Assembly: GCA_023664455.1 (NCBI GenBank)
Contig: JAMPFM010000019.1
Span: 1-45,767, forward strand
Direction of reading: 5' to 3'
Source: Blautia sp.
GTDB lineage: Bacteria > Bacillota > Clostridia > Lachnospirales > Lachnospiraceae
Length of the DNA: 45,767 nt
Below, piece after piece: positions 19,994 through 27,661 of this stretch. The translations under genes were made by a program, and so were the position numbers. The notes under the pieces were generated by a model. That model ran no database searches and was not told where the DNA came from. It saw nothing but the letters and a program-made list of their open reading frames with translations. Numbering within the stretch: position 1 is the stretch's first letter; the number at the start of each line of letters is the position of its first letter.

Positions 19994-20550
19994 GTGTTGT
20001 CACCTATTTCTTTCAGCGTTTCCTCGATTAAACTGTCCTGTACAGTCGTATCGATTGCCGCGTTTACAACCTTTCCTGCCATCAAAGATGCCAATACTAC
20101 CATTTCCCGTTTCACTTCGTCAGCCGCTTTCTTTTTCTCCAGCTCGGCTTCCGCGTTTGCTCTTTCGATAATTCTTGCAGCCTCTTCTTTTGCCTGCGCT
20201 ACAATCTTGCTCTCATTTGCCAACGCTTTTTTTCTGGCTTCTGCGAGAATGGCTTCCGCCTCTTTATCAATGTCTTTTAATCTGGCTTCGTATTCATCCT
20301 TTAAGTTTTTTGCGTCCGCCATGTCTTTGGCAGCGTTATCAAGCTCGCTCTTAATCTTATTCTGCCTGTTCTGGAGCAGTTCCCTTGCAGGATTGAATAA
20401 CAGGTGTGACGCAATGAGAAACAGGGCAAATACCGCAATAATCGATAATCCTGCGTCTGCAAGCAACTGGAAATCCAGGTCAAACAGTCTCGGCGTCATT
20501 TCAACCGCCGACGAAGCCAGCGCCAGATTCATACTTATTAACGTATTCAA
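19981..20550 (-). CDS. atpF: ATP synthase F0 subunit b
   Basis: A 189-residue protein. One membrane helix (about 35-55, LSIIAVFALFLIASHLLF) is followed by FNPARELLQNRQNKI and a long right-handed coiled coil rich in Ala/Lys/Glu. The start is TTG 20550, about 9 bases after AAAGGAG; ATG 20532 is possible but is 27 bases from that box. It overlaps atpH. Confidence 0.95.
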   Translation of the reverse strand: MNTLISMNLALASSAVEMTPRLFDLDFQLLADAGLSIIAVFALFLIASHLLFNPARELLQNRQNKIKSELDNAAKDMADAKNLKDEYEARLKDIDKEAEAILAEARKKALANESKIVAQAKEEAARIIERANAEAELEKKKAADEVKREMVVLASLMAGKVVNAAIDTTVQDSLIEETLKEIGDNTWLS

Positions 20551-20586
20551 ACCTTAGGTCTCCTTTCTTTGAAATTCCTTTCGCAC

Positions 20587-20856
<270 letters not shown>

Positions 20857-20915
20857 TCACTTTGCTTTATAAAATTTAGTAAAAAAATGGTAAAACTGTT
20901 TCAACTTCTCCCCGT

Positions 20916-21638
20916 CTAACCGTCCGTCGTACAGGCGTCTGTAATGTATGTCATCGTCAACATACAGAATACATAGGTCTGGATTGCCCCTGAGAACAAA
21001 TCAAAATAAACATGAAGGGCTGCCGGCCATATAATCGCGATTTTGGATAACAGACCATAAATCAGCGCCATCATAACTGTCCCGGATAAAACGTTTGCAA
21101 ACAGACGCAACGACAGGGAAATCGGAACCGCAATATCGCCTATGATATTGATAGGCGCCCATATCGGCCACGGGTCGCACAATCCTGCAATAACGCCCTT
21201 TACCTTCTGGTATCGGAATTTATTGAAATGAATCAATGTAAACGTCATGATACCAAGCGGAAGCGTCACGCCGTAATCCGCCGTAGGCGGTCGTAAACCG
21301 AACAGACCGGAAATATTGCTTATCAGAATGAAGATAAAAATGGTACTGATATAATTTCGGAACTGAGGTGAAAACTTCCCCATGACGCCGCCCACCATAT
21401 TATCCAGCATTTCTACGGCAAGCTCCACAATATTCTGAAAGGTTCCCGGCACTTCCGACGCATGTTTAATCGCCCTGTTTGCCACAAGACAGAAGCCGAT
21501 GATAACCAGCATGACAATCAACAAACAGACATGCGTTGTCGTAATCCAGACTGTCTGCCCGAAAAGCTGATAAGAAAAGATTCCATGAATCATAAAATCA
21601 ATATCAGCGCTCCCGGACAATAAAATCCCTTGCCCCAT
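20916..21638 (-). CDS. atpB: ATP synthase F0 subunit a
   Basis: A 240-residue membrane subunit. The essential Arg is in SLSLRLFANVLSGTVMMALI (about residue 177), and the last helices contain ALHVYFDLFSGAIQTYVFCMLTM, as expected. The tail TYITDACTTDG is short. GGAGGTGAGAGT precedes the ATG. It forms the ion half-channels against the c ring. Confidence 0.96.
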   Translation of the reverse strand: MGQGILLSGSADIDFMIHGIFSYQLFGQTVWITTTHVCLLIVMLVIIGFCLVANRAIKHASEVPGTFQNIVELAVEMLDNMVGGVMGKFSPQFRNYISTIFIFILISNISGLFGLRPPTADYGVTLPLGIMTFTLIHFNKFRYQKVKGVIAGLCDPWPIWAPINIIGDIAVPISLSLRLFANVLSGTVMMALIYGLLSKIAIIWPAALHVYFDLFSGAIQTYVFCMLTMTYITDACTTDG

Positions 21639-21685
21639 ACTCTCACCTCCTTAGCATATAGATTTCATTAATATCTAAAAATGAT

Positions 21686-22090
21686 TTAAACTATCTTGAA
21701 AATTTTCGCACTGAGCTTGCGGGTAAAAGGCTGTAAATACGCCCCCGGTTTCATTCCCAGATAACCGAAAACCGCGGTAATCGGATTGCCGATTCCGCTG
21801 AGCGCCAAAAGTAACACCACTATCACTAAGATAAAATACCGCACGATACTCTGCGCGCCGACCGCCTTGGTCGCATCTTTAGACGCCATATCCAGACTGC
21901 GGGACAGCGCCCAATACATATGAATGGCGCCCGCTACCGCCAGCAGAATGCCAACCCATAGCCCGATGCTGTATGCCGGGTCTCTGGATATGATTAAAAC
22001 GACCGCCTGCGCCACGATGCCGTAAAGCACGATGCCAAAACAGAGGTCAAACAGCGTCGGATCAATTTTTTTCTTCCAGGTCTTTTCCAT
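21686..22090 (-). CDS. atpI: ATP synthase subunit I (AtpI-like) accessory protein
   Basis: A 134-residue protein with four hydrophobic segments, starting MEKTWKKKIDPTLFDLC. It lies directly upstream of atpB, where AtpI is found; AtpI helps assemble the c ring in some bacteria. AGGGGG lies 6 bases before ATG 22090, which is preferred to ATG 22150. It overlaps the upstream AtpZ-like gene by 29 bases. Confidence 0.75.
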   Translation of the reverse strand: MEKTWKKKIDPTLFDLCFGIVLYGIVAQAVVLIISRDPAYSIGLWVGILLAVAGAIHMYWALSRSLDMASKDATKAVGAQSIVRYFILVIVVLLLALSGIGNPITAVFGYLGMKPGAYLQPFTRKLSAKIFKIV

Positions 22091-22385
22091 CTTCGTCCCC
22101 CTGCTCCTTCCCATGCTCCCCTTCTTCCTGCACCTGCGCACGCCCGGCATTCGGACGTTTCCTCGTCACGGCGGGCGTTTCATAGATTTTCTTCGCAAAA
22201 CGGAACACATTCCGAAACCCTGCTGCCGCGCCGATAAAGAAAAAAACGACTACCCAGAAAGAAGTCCCGCACTTCCTATCCAGGGCAATCCCGATAAAAG
22301 CGCAGAGAAATATGGGAACCAGCATATTAATGCCAAACTGACTAATCATCATCAAAGCATGATAGACATTTCTATTATACTTCAC
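22062..22385 (-). CDS. AtpZ/AtpI-family membrane protein, first gene of the ATP synthase operon
   Basis: A 107-residue protein with two membrane helices (ISQFGINMLVPIFLCAFIGI and SFWVVVFFFIGAAAGFRNVF), matching the AtpZ/F0-F1 ATPase subunit family. A very charged tail ends GDEDGKDLEEKN. AAGGAG lies 7 bases before GTG 22385; the frame also opens at ATG 22415, which has no box. AtpZ with AtpI has been proposed to handle Mg2+/Ca2+ transport or assembly. Confidence 0.75.
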   Translation of the reverse strand: MKYNRNVYHALMMISQFGINMLVPIFLCAFIGIALDRKCGTSFWVVVFFFIGAAAGFRNVFRFAKKIYETPAVTRKRPNAGRAQVQEEGEHGKEQGDEDGKDLEEKN

Positions 22386-22442
22386 AATCCCGCTCCTTCC
22401 CGATGGAGCTGTCATCTTTTACCAAAATAATCATCAAATAAA

Positions 22443-22471
22443 ATTATAACCATTTTTAGGCATAATGTCCA
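22443..22471 (-). promoter_or_regulatory. Promoter of the ATP synthase operon
   Basis: On the minus strand TGGACA and a perfect TATAAT are separated by 17 bases. The -10 box ends 58 bases before the GTG start of the first gene. Confidence 0.65.
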
Positions 22472-22613
22472 GTATAATGTGCAAATTGTTTGTGTTGAAT
22501 CCATTAGAATTACTGTTAAAATTATATAAATCTGTTGACTTTTCTTCCGGGGCAGTGTACCTTTTTCTTATAGCGTTGTTTCTTATTTCAGACAGCACGT
22601 CCAAGGAGGTATT

Positions 22614-23099
22614 ATGCCAGCGCCCATACTCTATCGCAAAAGAATCATTCCCAGTGAATGCGTCCTGTTAAAAGATGATAAAGTCCTGTTTATGGATGAA
22701 CATACAATCGTTACCGGCTGGCATTCCCTAAAACCAAAAAAAGACCTTCACCACGGCTATTCCTGCTATTTCTTACAGGAAGGCTATAAGGTCAGTAAAT
22801 TTTACAGGCAGGATGATTCACTGCTTTATTGGTATTGCGATATCGTGGACTATGATTATCAGTCCAAAACAAATACCTATATCGTCACCGATTTGCTCGC
22901 TGACGTCATCATTTACCCGGACGGTTTCGTCAAAGTTGTCGATATTGATGAACTCGTCACGGCGCTGAATCAGAAACTCATCTCTGAAGAAACGTTGAAA
23001 AAATCCCTGCTTTGTTTAAGCAGCCTGTTAGATATCATCTATTCAGACAGTTTTGAGAAGCTGAAGGCTCCCATTGAGAGTATTCTCGCTTCCCAATAA
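22614..23099 (+). CDS. DUF402 family protein (predicted nucleotide phosphatase)
   Basis: A 161-residue protein starting MPAPILYRKRIIPSECVLLK. WHSLKPKKDLHHGYSCYFL then KFYRQDDSLLYWYCDIVDYD and VTDLLADVIIYPDGFVKVVD are the DUF402 core; the paired Asp/Glu residues bind metal in characterised members, which hydrolyse nucleoside di- and triphosphates. AAGGAGG lies 4 bases before ATG 22614. It stands alone, divergent from the ATP synthase operon. Confidence 0.85.
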   Translation: MPAPILYRKRIIPSECVLLKDDKVLFMDEHTIVTGWHSLKPKKDLHHGYSCYFLQEGYKVSKFYRQDDSLLYWYCDIVDYDYQSKTNTYIVTDLLADVIIYPDGFVKVVDIDELVTALNQKLISEETLKKSLLCLSSLLDIIYSDSFEKLKAPIESILASQ

Positions 23100-23124
23100 T
23101 GCTGCATGGCATTTTCCAGCTTCC

Positions 23125-23144
23125 TGCCATATCGTGGCTTTTTT
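23125..23144 (+). terminator. Weak terminator-like hairpin after the DUF402 gene
   Basis: GCCA-5 bases-TGGC is followed by six T residues, between two convergent genes. A competing ATGGCA/TGCCAT pairing (23106-23130) overlaps it. The stem is short, so the call is tentative. Confidence 0.3.
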
Positions 23145-23151
23145 GCATTTC

Positions 23152-24351
23152 TTAATAGAAAATATGCCCGCCTATCGTATATTTGGGGGTAACGCCCTCT
23201 ATTGGCGTCCTGAAATAAACGCAGCTGCCTACATTCGTCGTACCAGACATCACTTCGTCTGCGGCTTTATAACACTGTGACGTCGCCCTGCCTTCCGCCA
23301 GCGCCAGCGCCAGCCGTCCACTCGCTACCGGTGAGAACTGTCCCGACTGATAAATAACACCCACTATTGTATTCGGATAGACAGAACTCAACACCCGGTT
23401 CATCACCACAGAACCCACCGCTACCTGTCCTGCATAGGGTTCTGCTCCTGCCTCACAATATATCAGATTGGCAAGCAGATACCTGTCCCCTTCCGCAAAA
23501 TCCACTTCCGAAATATCGCGCCAGCTCGACTGCGCTGCCAGCTCTGCCATACGGATTTCTTCCGCCAGCTTCGCTTTCAATGCCGTAATATTCTCATCCT
23601 GCGCCTTTAAATCCTGCTCGTATGCCAAAGCTGCCGCCTCTGCATCGGAAATCTGGCTGGAAGTCGCCGCCAGCGAATGTCCTGCCTGACTGACCAGACC
23701 GGATACCCGGCTCTGCTCCGTCAATGCCTGTACCCTGTATTCATCCAACGTTTCTTTGTCCGCTTCCAGTTTCTTTTTATCTTCTTCTAACTGTCTTGCA
23801 ATTTCCTCTATTTCCGCCTGAATATCCATGTACTCTTTTAATTTTTTATCCTCATATGCGGATAGCTGCTCGATATAGTCGCCACGATTCAGCATATCAG
23901 AAAAGCTCCCCGATGAAAACAACATTTCTAGATACAAATACTCGCTTTTCTCATACAGAAACTTCACATGCTTCTTCATCATCTCATACTGCTCGTCTTT
24001 TACGGCAGTGGCTTCCTCCAAGTCCCGATACGCCTCATCAATTCGCTTGTTGGTGTCCTCTATCTCGGCCTGTGTATCCCCGATTTTCGCCTCCAGTTCG
24101 CTCAGATTGCTGCTCACCTGCGACAATTCGGTATTAAGATTTGTCAGCGTATCCTCTAATAAATCTTTCTGCTCGTTCAGCTCTCCCAGATTTTCCTGGG
24201 TTTCCTCCAGCTGGTTCTGCGTTTCTTCCCTTTCTCTCTCGGCTTCTTCAATCTGCTGTCTCGTTTCTTCCGTCGCATATACGGAAAACGGCACCGCTCC
24301 CGCCAGAAGAAGAAATACGATTACCGCCGCCATGTTCCGCCTGCATTTCAT
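23152..24351 (-). CDS. Secreted cell-wall hydrolase, coiled coil plus SleB-like domain
   Basis: A 399-residue protein. A signal peptide (about 1-26, ending VYA) is followed by a long coiled coil (about 28-255, EETRQQIEEAEREREETQ...) like the N-terminus of PcsB/CwlO-type hydrolases. A C-terminal Hydrolase_2 domain (about 275-399) has LANLIYCEAGAEPYAGQVAV and VVMNRVLSSVYPNTI, with the Glu of YCEAG as the predicted catalytic acid. SleB-type enzymes are lytic transglycosylases active on spore cortex or other peptidoglycan. Pairing a PcsB-like regulator region with this domain suggests a membrane-complex-controlled enzyme for growth or sporulation. GGAGG precedes the ATG. Confidence 0.88.
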   Translation of the reverse strand: MKCRRNMAAVIVFLLLAGAVPFSVYATEETRQQIEEAEREREETQNQLEETQENLGELNEQKDLLEDTLTNLNTELSQVSSNLSELEAKIGDTQAEIEDTNKRIDEAYRDLEEATAVKDEQYEMMKKHVKFLYEKSEYLYLEMLFSSGSFSDMLNRGDYIEQLSAYEDKKLKEYMDIQAEIEEIARQLEEDKKKLEADKETLDEYRVQALTEQSRVSGLVSQAGHSLAATSSQISDAEAAALAYEQDLKAQDENITALKAKLAEEIRMAELAAQSSWRDISEVDFAEGDRYLLANLIYCEAGAEPYAGQVAVGSVVMNRVLSSVYPNTIVGVIYQSGQFSPVASGRLALALAEGRATSQCYKAADEVMSGTTNVGSCVYFRTPIEGVTPKYTIGGHIFY

Positions 24352-24368
24352 AAATTTCCTCCATGCCG

Positions 24369-24394
24369 GATTGAAAAATCTCTTGTTTTCAATC
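24369..24394 (-). repeat. Intercistronic hairpin (GATTGAAAA family)
   Basis: GATTGAAAA/TTTTCAATC, 9 bp with a 9-base loop, between the rpiB stop and the cell-wall hydrolase ribosome binding site. It shares the GATTGAAAAATC core with hairpins at 6105-6140, 5981-6001 and 24923-24949. No T-run follows. Confidence 0.7.
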
Positions 24395-24413
24395 TATCTA
24401 TCATAAAATATCA

Positions 24414-24851
24414 TTATCGTAAAATATCATTCACCATATTCACTCTCCGCTGATGCCGTTCCCCGCCGGAAAAGTCCGTATGCAGGAACGTATCCACAAT
24501 GTTAAGCGCCAGACCCACGCCGATGATACTGCCGCCTAATGCCAGCACATTGGCGTCGTTATGCTCTCTTGTAAGCCGCGCCGAAAGAGTATCCGCACAC
24601 AGCGCGCAGCGGATTCCCGGCACTTTGTTCGCCGCCATAGATATGCCGATTCCCGTTGTGCAGATGACGATTCCTTTTTCACACTCGCCTTTTGCTACCG
24701 CTTCTGCCACCGCCTTGCCATACACCGGATAATCGCAGGATTGTTTGTCCATACAACCGAAATCTTTGTAGACAATGCCCTGTTCTTCCAAATATTTAAT
24801 CACTTCCATTTTCAAGTCATAACCACCGTGATCACTGCCAATCCCTATCAT
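24414..24851 (-). CDS. rpiB: Ribose-5-phosphate isomerase B (RpiB/LacAB family)
   Basis: A 145-residue enzyme interconverting ribose 5-phosphate and ribulose 5-phosphate. MIGIGSDHGGYDLKMEVIKY gives the Asp7-His8 active-site pair; CTTGIGISMAANKVPGIRCA carries the catalytic Cys and the anion hole; EHNDANVLALGGSIIG is the third motif. Two related sugar isomerases (allose, galactose) share the fold, so substrate is not certain. AAAGGAG lies 9 bases before ATG 24851; a longer frame from 24899 would run through the structured element and is rejected. Confidence 0.93.
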   Translation of the reverse strand: MIGIGSDHGGYDLKMEVIKYLEEQGIVYKDFGCMDKQSCDYPVYGKAVAEAVAKGECEKGIVICTTGIGISMAANKVPGIRCALCADTLSARLTREHNDANVLALGGSIIGVGLALNIVDTFLHTDFSGGERHQRRVNMVNDILR

Positions 24852-24875
24852 AGTATCATGCTCCTTTCTTAACCT

Positions 24876-24949
24876 GCGAACTTTATGTGCCCAAGACATC
24901 TATGATGTCAGCACAAATTCGCGATTGAAAAATCTCTGATTTTTCAATC
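24876..24949 (-). repeat. Structured intercistronic element, copy 2 (two hairpins)
   Basis: On plus coordinates, 24923-24949 is a perfect 12-bp stem GATTGAAAAATC with loop TCT. 24876-24922 is a long imperfect hairpin (outer GCGAA/TTCGC, middle TGTGC/GCACA, inner GACATC/GATGTC). The stop codon TAG of the upstream Sua5 gene (24951-24949) touches the first stem, and on the minus strand the second hairpin is followed by CGCAGGTTAAGAAAGGAG, the rpiB ribosome binding site. About 60 of its bases are nearly identical to 5918-6001. Confidence 0.8.
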
Positions 24950-26004
24950 TATACATGCAGCACCTTATATCCCGCCGCCTTTAACAGCCGGTTCATAACC
25001 GCCCTGCCGATTCCCGACGCTTCAAAAGATTCTGCAAAAATCACTGTAACCTCTTCTTCATCAAATTCCCGTAAGATGCGGTACAATTCCCTTGCCACAG
25101 AAGCTTCGTCCCCGCGTTTCCCCGCGCATTTACAAACGTCTCCCCGGTAGCGTGAAATTGTTTTCTCCGTTGCGATAACACCTGTTTTGTGACCTTCGTC
25201 TTTCAGCCTGGAAATCTGCCCGTTAATATACTCTACCACACGGCTTTCCTCGCCGTCAACCACCGTTAAATCGCCTTTCGGCGCATAATGCCGGTATTTC
25301 ATCCCCGGCGCCTTCGGAGCCTGTCCACTATCCGGGGACATCATCGTCCCATCTTCTTCTACCGACTGCAGCACTTCTTCTAACATTTCCTTCGTCACTG
25401 CCCCCGGTCTGAGAATCATGGGTTCCCCGGCTGTCATATCCACGATGGTGGATTCTAAGCCGATTTCCACGTCACCACCATCCAGAATCATCTCAATCCG
25501 CCCCGATAAATCTTCCACCACATATTTTGCCCGCGTGGGACTCGGTCTGCCGGATAAATTGGCGCTGGGCGCCGCTACATAGCCGCCGGATGATGCAATC
25601 AACGCCAGCGCCACCGGATGCAGGGGCATCCTGACTGCCACCGTATCCAGACCGCCTGTCGTTTCCAGAGGCACTTGATCCGATTTCCTGAAAATCATCG
25701 TCAAAGGACCGGGCCAGAATCTCTCCGCAAGCTTCCGGGCAGCTTCCGGTATTTCCGCTACAATCGGCGCCAAATCCTCCATCCTGCATATGTGTACAAT
25801 CAGCGGATTATCCGAGGGCCTGCCTTTCGCCGCATAGATTTTCCGGGAAGAGGCAGGGTTTAGGGCGTCGCCGCCCAGACCATAGACCGTTTCCGTCGGA
25901 AAAGCGACAAGTCCGCCCGCCTTGATAATATCGCCGGCGCGCTGCAGCGCTTCTTCTTCCTTTTCCGGATACTGTCCATCTATTAAAATAACATCTGTTT
26001 TCAA
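24949..26004 (-). CDS. ywlC: L-threonylcarbamoyladenylate synthase, Sua5/YwlC type
   Basis: A 351-residue, two-domain Sua5. The YrdC-like catalytic domain (about 15-205) has LVAFPTETVYGLGGDALN, KGRPSDNPLIVHI and PSANLSGRPSPT. The C-terminal Sua5 domain (about 235-350) follows a Pro/Gly linker with PGMKYRHYAP. It makes threonylcarbamoyl-AMP from threonine, bicarbonate and ATP for tRNA t6A37. The likely start is TTG 26004, about 10 bases after AGAAGGA; GTG 26013 is too close to that box. The gene lies two genes downstream of tcdA, which acts on the same tRNA base. Confidence 0.93.
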   Translation of the reverse strand: MKTDVILIDGQYPEKEEEALQRAGDIIKAGGLVAFPTETVYGLGGDALNPASSRKIYAAKGRPSDNPLIVHICRMEDLAPIVAEIPEAARKLAERFWPGPLTMIFRKSDQVPLETTGGLDTVAVRMPLHPVALALIASSGGYVAAPSANLSGRPSPTRAKYVVEDLSGRIEMILDGGDVEIGLESTIVDMTAGEPMILRPGAVTKEMLEEVLQSVEEDGTMMSPDSGQAPKAPGMKYRHYAPKGDLTVVDGEESRVVEYINGQISRLKDEGHKTGVIATEKTISRYRGDVCKCAGKRGDEASVARELYRILREFDEEEVTVIFAESFEASGIGRAVMNRLLKAAGYKVLHV

Positions 26005-26094
26005 ATGGAGCACTTCCTTCTCTATGTACTTTTTTCTTCCGTTATGAATCTGCCATTTCTCTGGCTGCCTTCTATATTTTCTACCTTTTTCCGG

Positions 26095-26805
26095 CTACTG
26101 TGCATTCATATACTGCAAAATGCCAAGATGAATCGCCCACGCCAGTTTTTCCTGATAATAGTCAGATTCCAGTTTCTGCGCTTCCTCACTATTGGAAAGG
26201 AAACCGCACTCTACGATAACGATGGGATAGGACGTTTTTTTCAACAGATAGTAACTGTCATTCGCCTTTGCCATACGCGTGTTATTTTCATCCACTTCAT
26301 TTAATAACACTTGTTGTATTTTCTCTGCGAGCTGTTTCCCCGCTTCGCTGCCATCATAATAAAAGGTCTGTGCACCGTGCACATATTCCTCATGGTAGCT
26401 ATTCTGATGAATGCTGACAATCAGCGCCGGATTCGCCGCCTCAATCAGCTCTACCCTCCGCTTCATATCCTGCACTTTCTTATTGGAAGCGTTCTCGTCA
26501 TACAACCCTGCGTCAGAATCCCTGGTCAGTACCACTTCTATATCCTGCTGTTCCAGAAAATCTTTTAATTTCTGGACAATTTTCAGGTTGATATCTTTCT
26601 CTAATGCCCCGTTAATCCCTACTTTCCCTGGGTCTGCGCCGCCATGTCCCGCATCGATTACGATACAGGGCTTTTTCTTTTCCGTCGCCACCTTGTCGGA
26701 AGAGACTCTCTCGCTTCTCTGATAAGCCAGAAAATAAACGGACGCCATGACAAGCAGCGCCGCCATTACTTTGATTCCTGTTTTGTACGCTCCCTCTCGT
26801 TTCAT
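26095..26805 (-). CDS. N-acetylmuramoyl-L-alanine amidase, CwlD-like (Amidase_3)
   Basis: A 236-residue protein. A signal anchor (about 10-28) is followed by an Amidase_3 domain: CIVIDAGHGGADPGKVG (first zinc His), ALEKDINLKI (zinc Glu), LIVSIHQNSYH (second zinc His) and IVIVECGFLSNSEE (catalytic Glu). This is the compact CwlD form, which in Bacillus trims muropeptide side chains during cortex muramic-lactam formation. It lies between tcdA and the Sua5 gene. Confidence 0.9.
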   Translation of the reverse strand: MKREGAYKTGIKVMAALLVMASVYFLAYQRSERVSSDKVATEKKKPCIVIDAGHGGADPGKVGINGALEKDINLKIVQKLKDFLEQQDIEVVLTRDSDAGLYDENASNKKVQDMKRRVELIEAANPALIVSIHQNSYHEEYVHGAQTFYYDGSEAGKQLAEKIQQVLLNEVDENNTRMAKANDSYYLLKKTSYPIVIVECGFLSNSEEAQKLESDYYQEKLAWAIHLGILQYMNAQ

Positions 26806-26835
26806 TGAATAATTCCTGCATCTTCTGCTGTCTTG

Positions 26836-27570
26836 CTATACTGTATGCGGAAGGAGGGGGAAATATTTCAATAAATCTTTGACGACCTCCGAGGCGATAA
26901 GCAGCCCTGCTGCAGGGGGGACGAACGATGTGCTGCCGGGAATCGCGCGGCGGGAGGTTTGCTCTTTTGTCTCTCCTGTTGGTTTTATTGGCTCTTCTTG
27001 GGAATACAGTACTTTGAGTGCATCTACATTCCGCCGGCGCAGTTCCCGCCGCATGACTTTCGCCAGCGGGCAGACTGAGGTCTGATAGATATCGCCGATT
27101 TCCAGCATCGCGGGATTTATTTTATTGCCTGTGCCCATGCAGCTTATGATTGGTACGTCCGCCTCTTTTGCCCGCAATACCAGCTCGATTTTCGCCGTTA
27201 CCGTATCCACCGCGTCTATGACATAAGAATACTTCTTAAAGTCAAAAGAATCTGCATTTTCCGGCAAATAGAAGCATTGGTGCATATTCACCTCGGCTTC
27301 TGGATTGATCGATAAAATCCTCTCTTTCATAACCTGCACTTTATACCTGCCAACCGTATCCAGCGTGGCGATAATCTGCCGGTTGAGATTGGTTATGCAT
27401 ACTTTGTCATTATCGATTAAATCAAAGTGTCCGATACCGCTGCGCGCCAGCGCTTCCACTACATAACCGCCCACGCCGCCAATCCCGAAAACCGCCACAT
27501 GTGCTCTCCCAAGCTTTTCCATCGCTTCCGCTCCCAGTAAGAGCTCCGTCCGCGAAAACTGCTCCAACAT
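26836..27570 (-). CDS. tcdA: tRNA threonylcarbamoyladenosine dehydratase (ThiF/HesA/MoeB family)
   Basis: A 244-residue E1-like enzyme. VAVFGIGGVGGYVVEALARS (ATP-binding loop), LIDNDKVCITNLNRQ and DAVDTVTAKIELV are the adenylation motifs; SVCPLAKVMRRELRRR carries the TcdA-type Cys region. TcdA (CsdL) cyclises t6A37 to ct6A in tRNAs. GAGAGGG precedes the ATG. Its gene neighbours supply the t6A precursor step, supporting the assignment. Confidence 0.93.
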   Translation of the reverse strand: MLEQFSRTELLLGAEAMEKLGRAHVAVFGIGGVGGYVVEALARSGIGHFDLIDNDKVCITNLNRQIIATLDTVGRYKVQVMKERILSINPEAEVNMHQCFYLPENADSFDFKKYSYVIDAVDTVTAKIELVLRAKEADVPIISCMGTGNKINPAMLEIGDIYQTSVCPLAKVMRRELRRRNVDALKVLYSQEEPIKPTGETKEQTSRRAIPGSTSFVPPAAGLLIASEVVKDLLKYFPLLPHTV

Positions 27571-27661
27571 ACTGCCCTCTCGTTTCTGCCTGTCTTGCCT
27601 GTTTACCCATTTACTTCCCTTTAATCTATCTCATAATGTTAAGAATAACGTTTGCTATTTT

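Noticed and set aside
19994-20557. 187-codon frame antisense to atpF
   Set aside because: It is the Ser/Ala-rich shadow of the coiled-coil gene; atpF is unmistakable.
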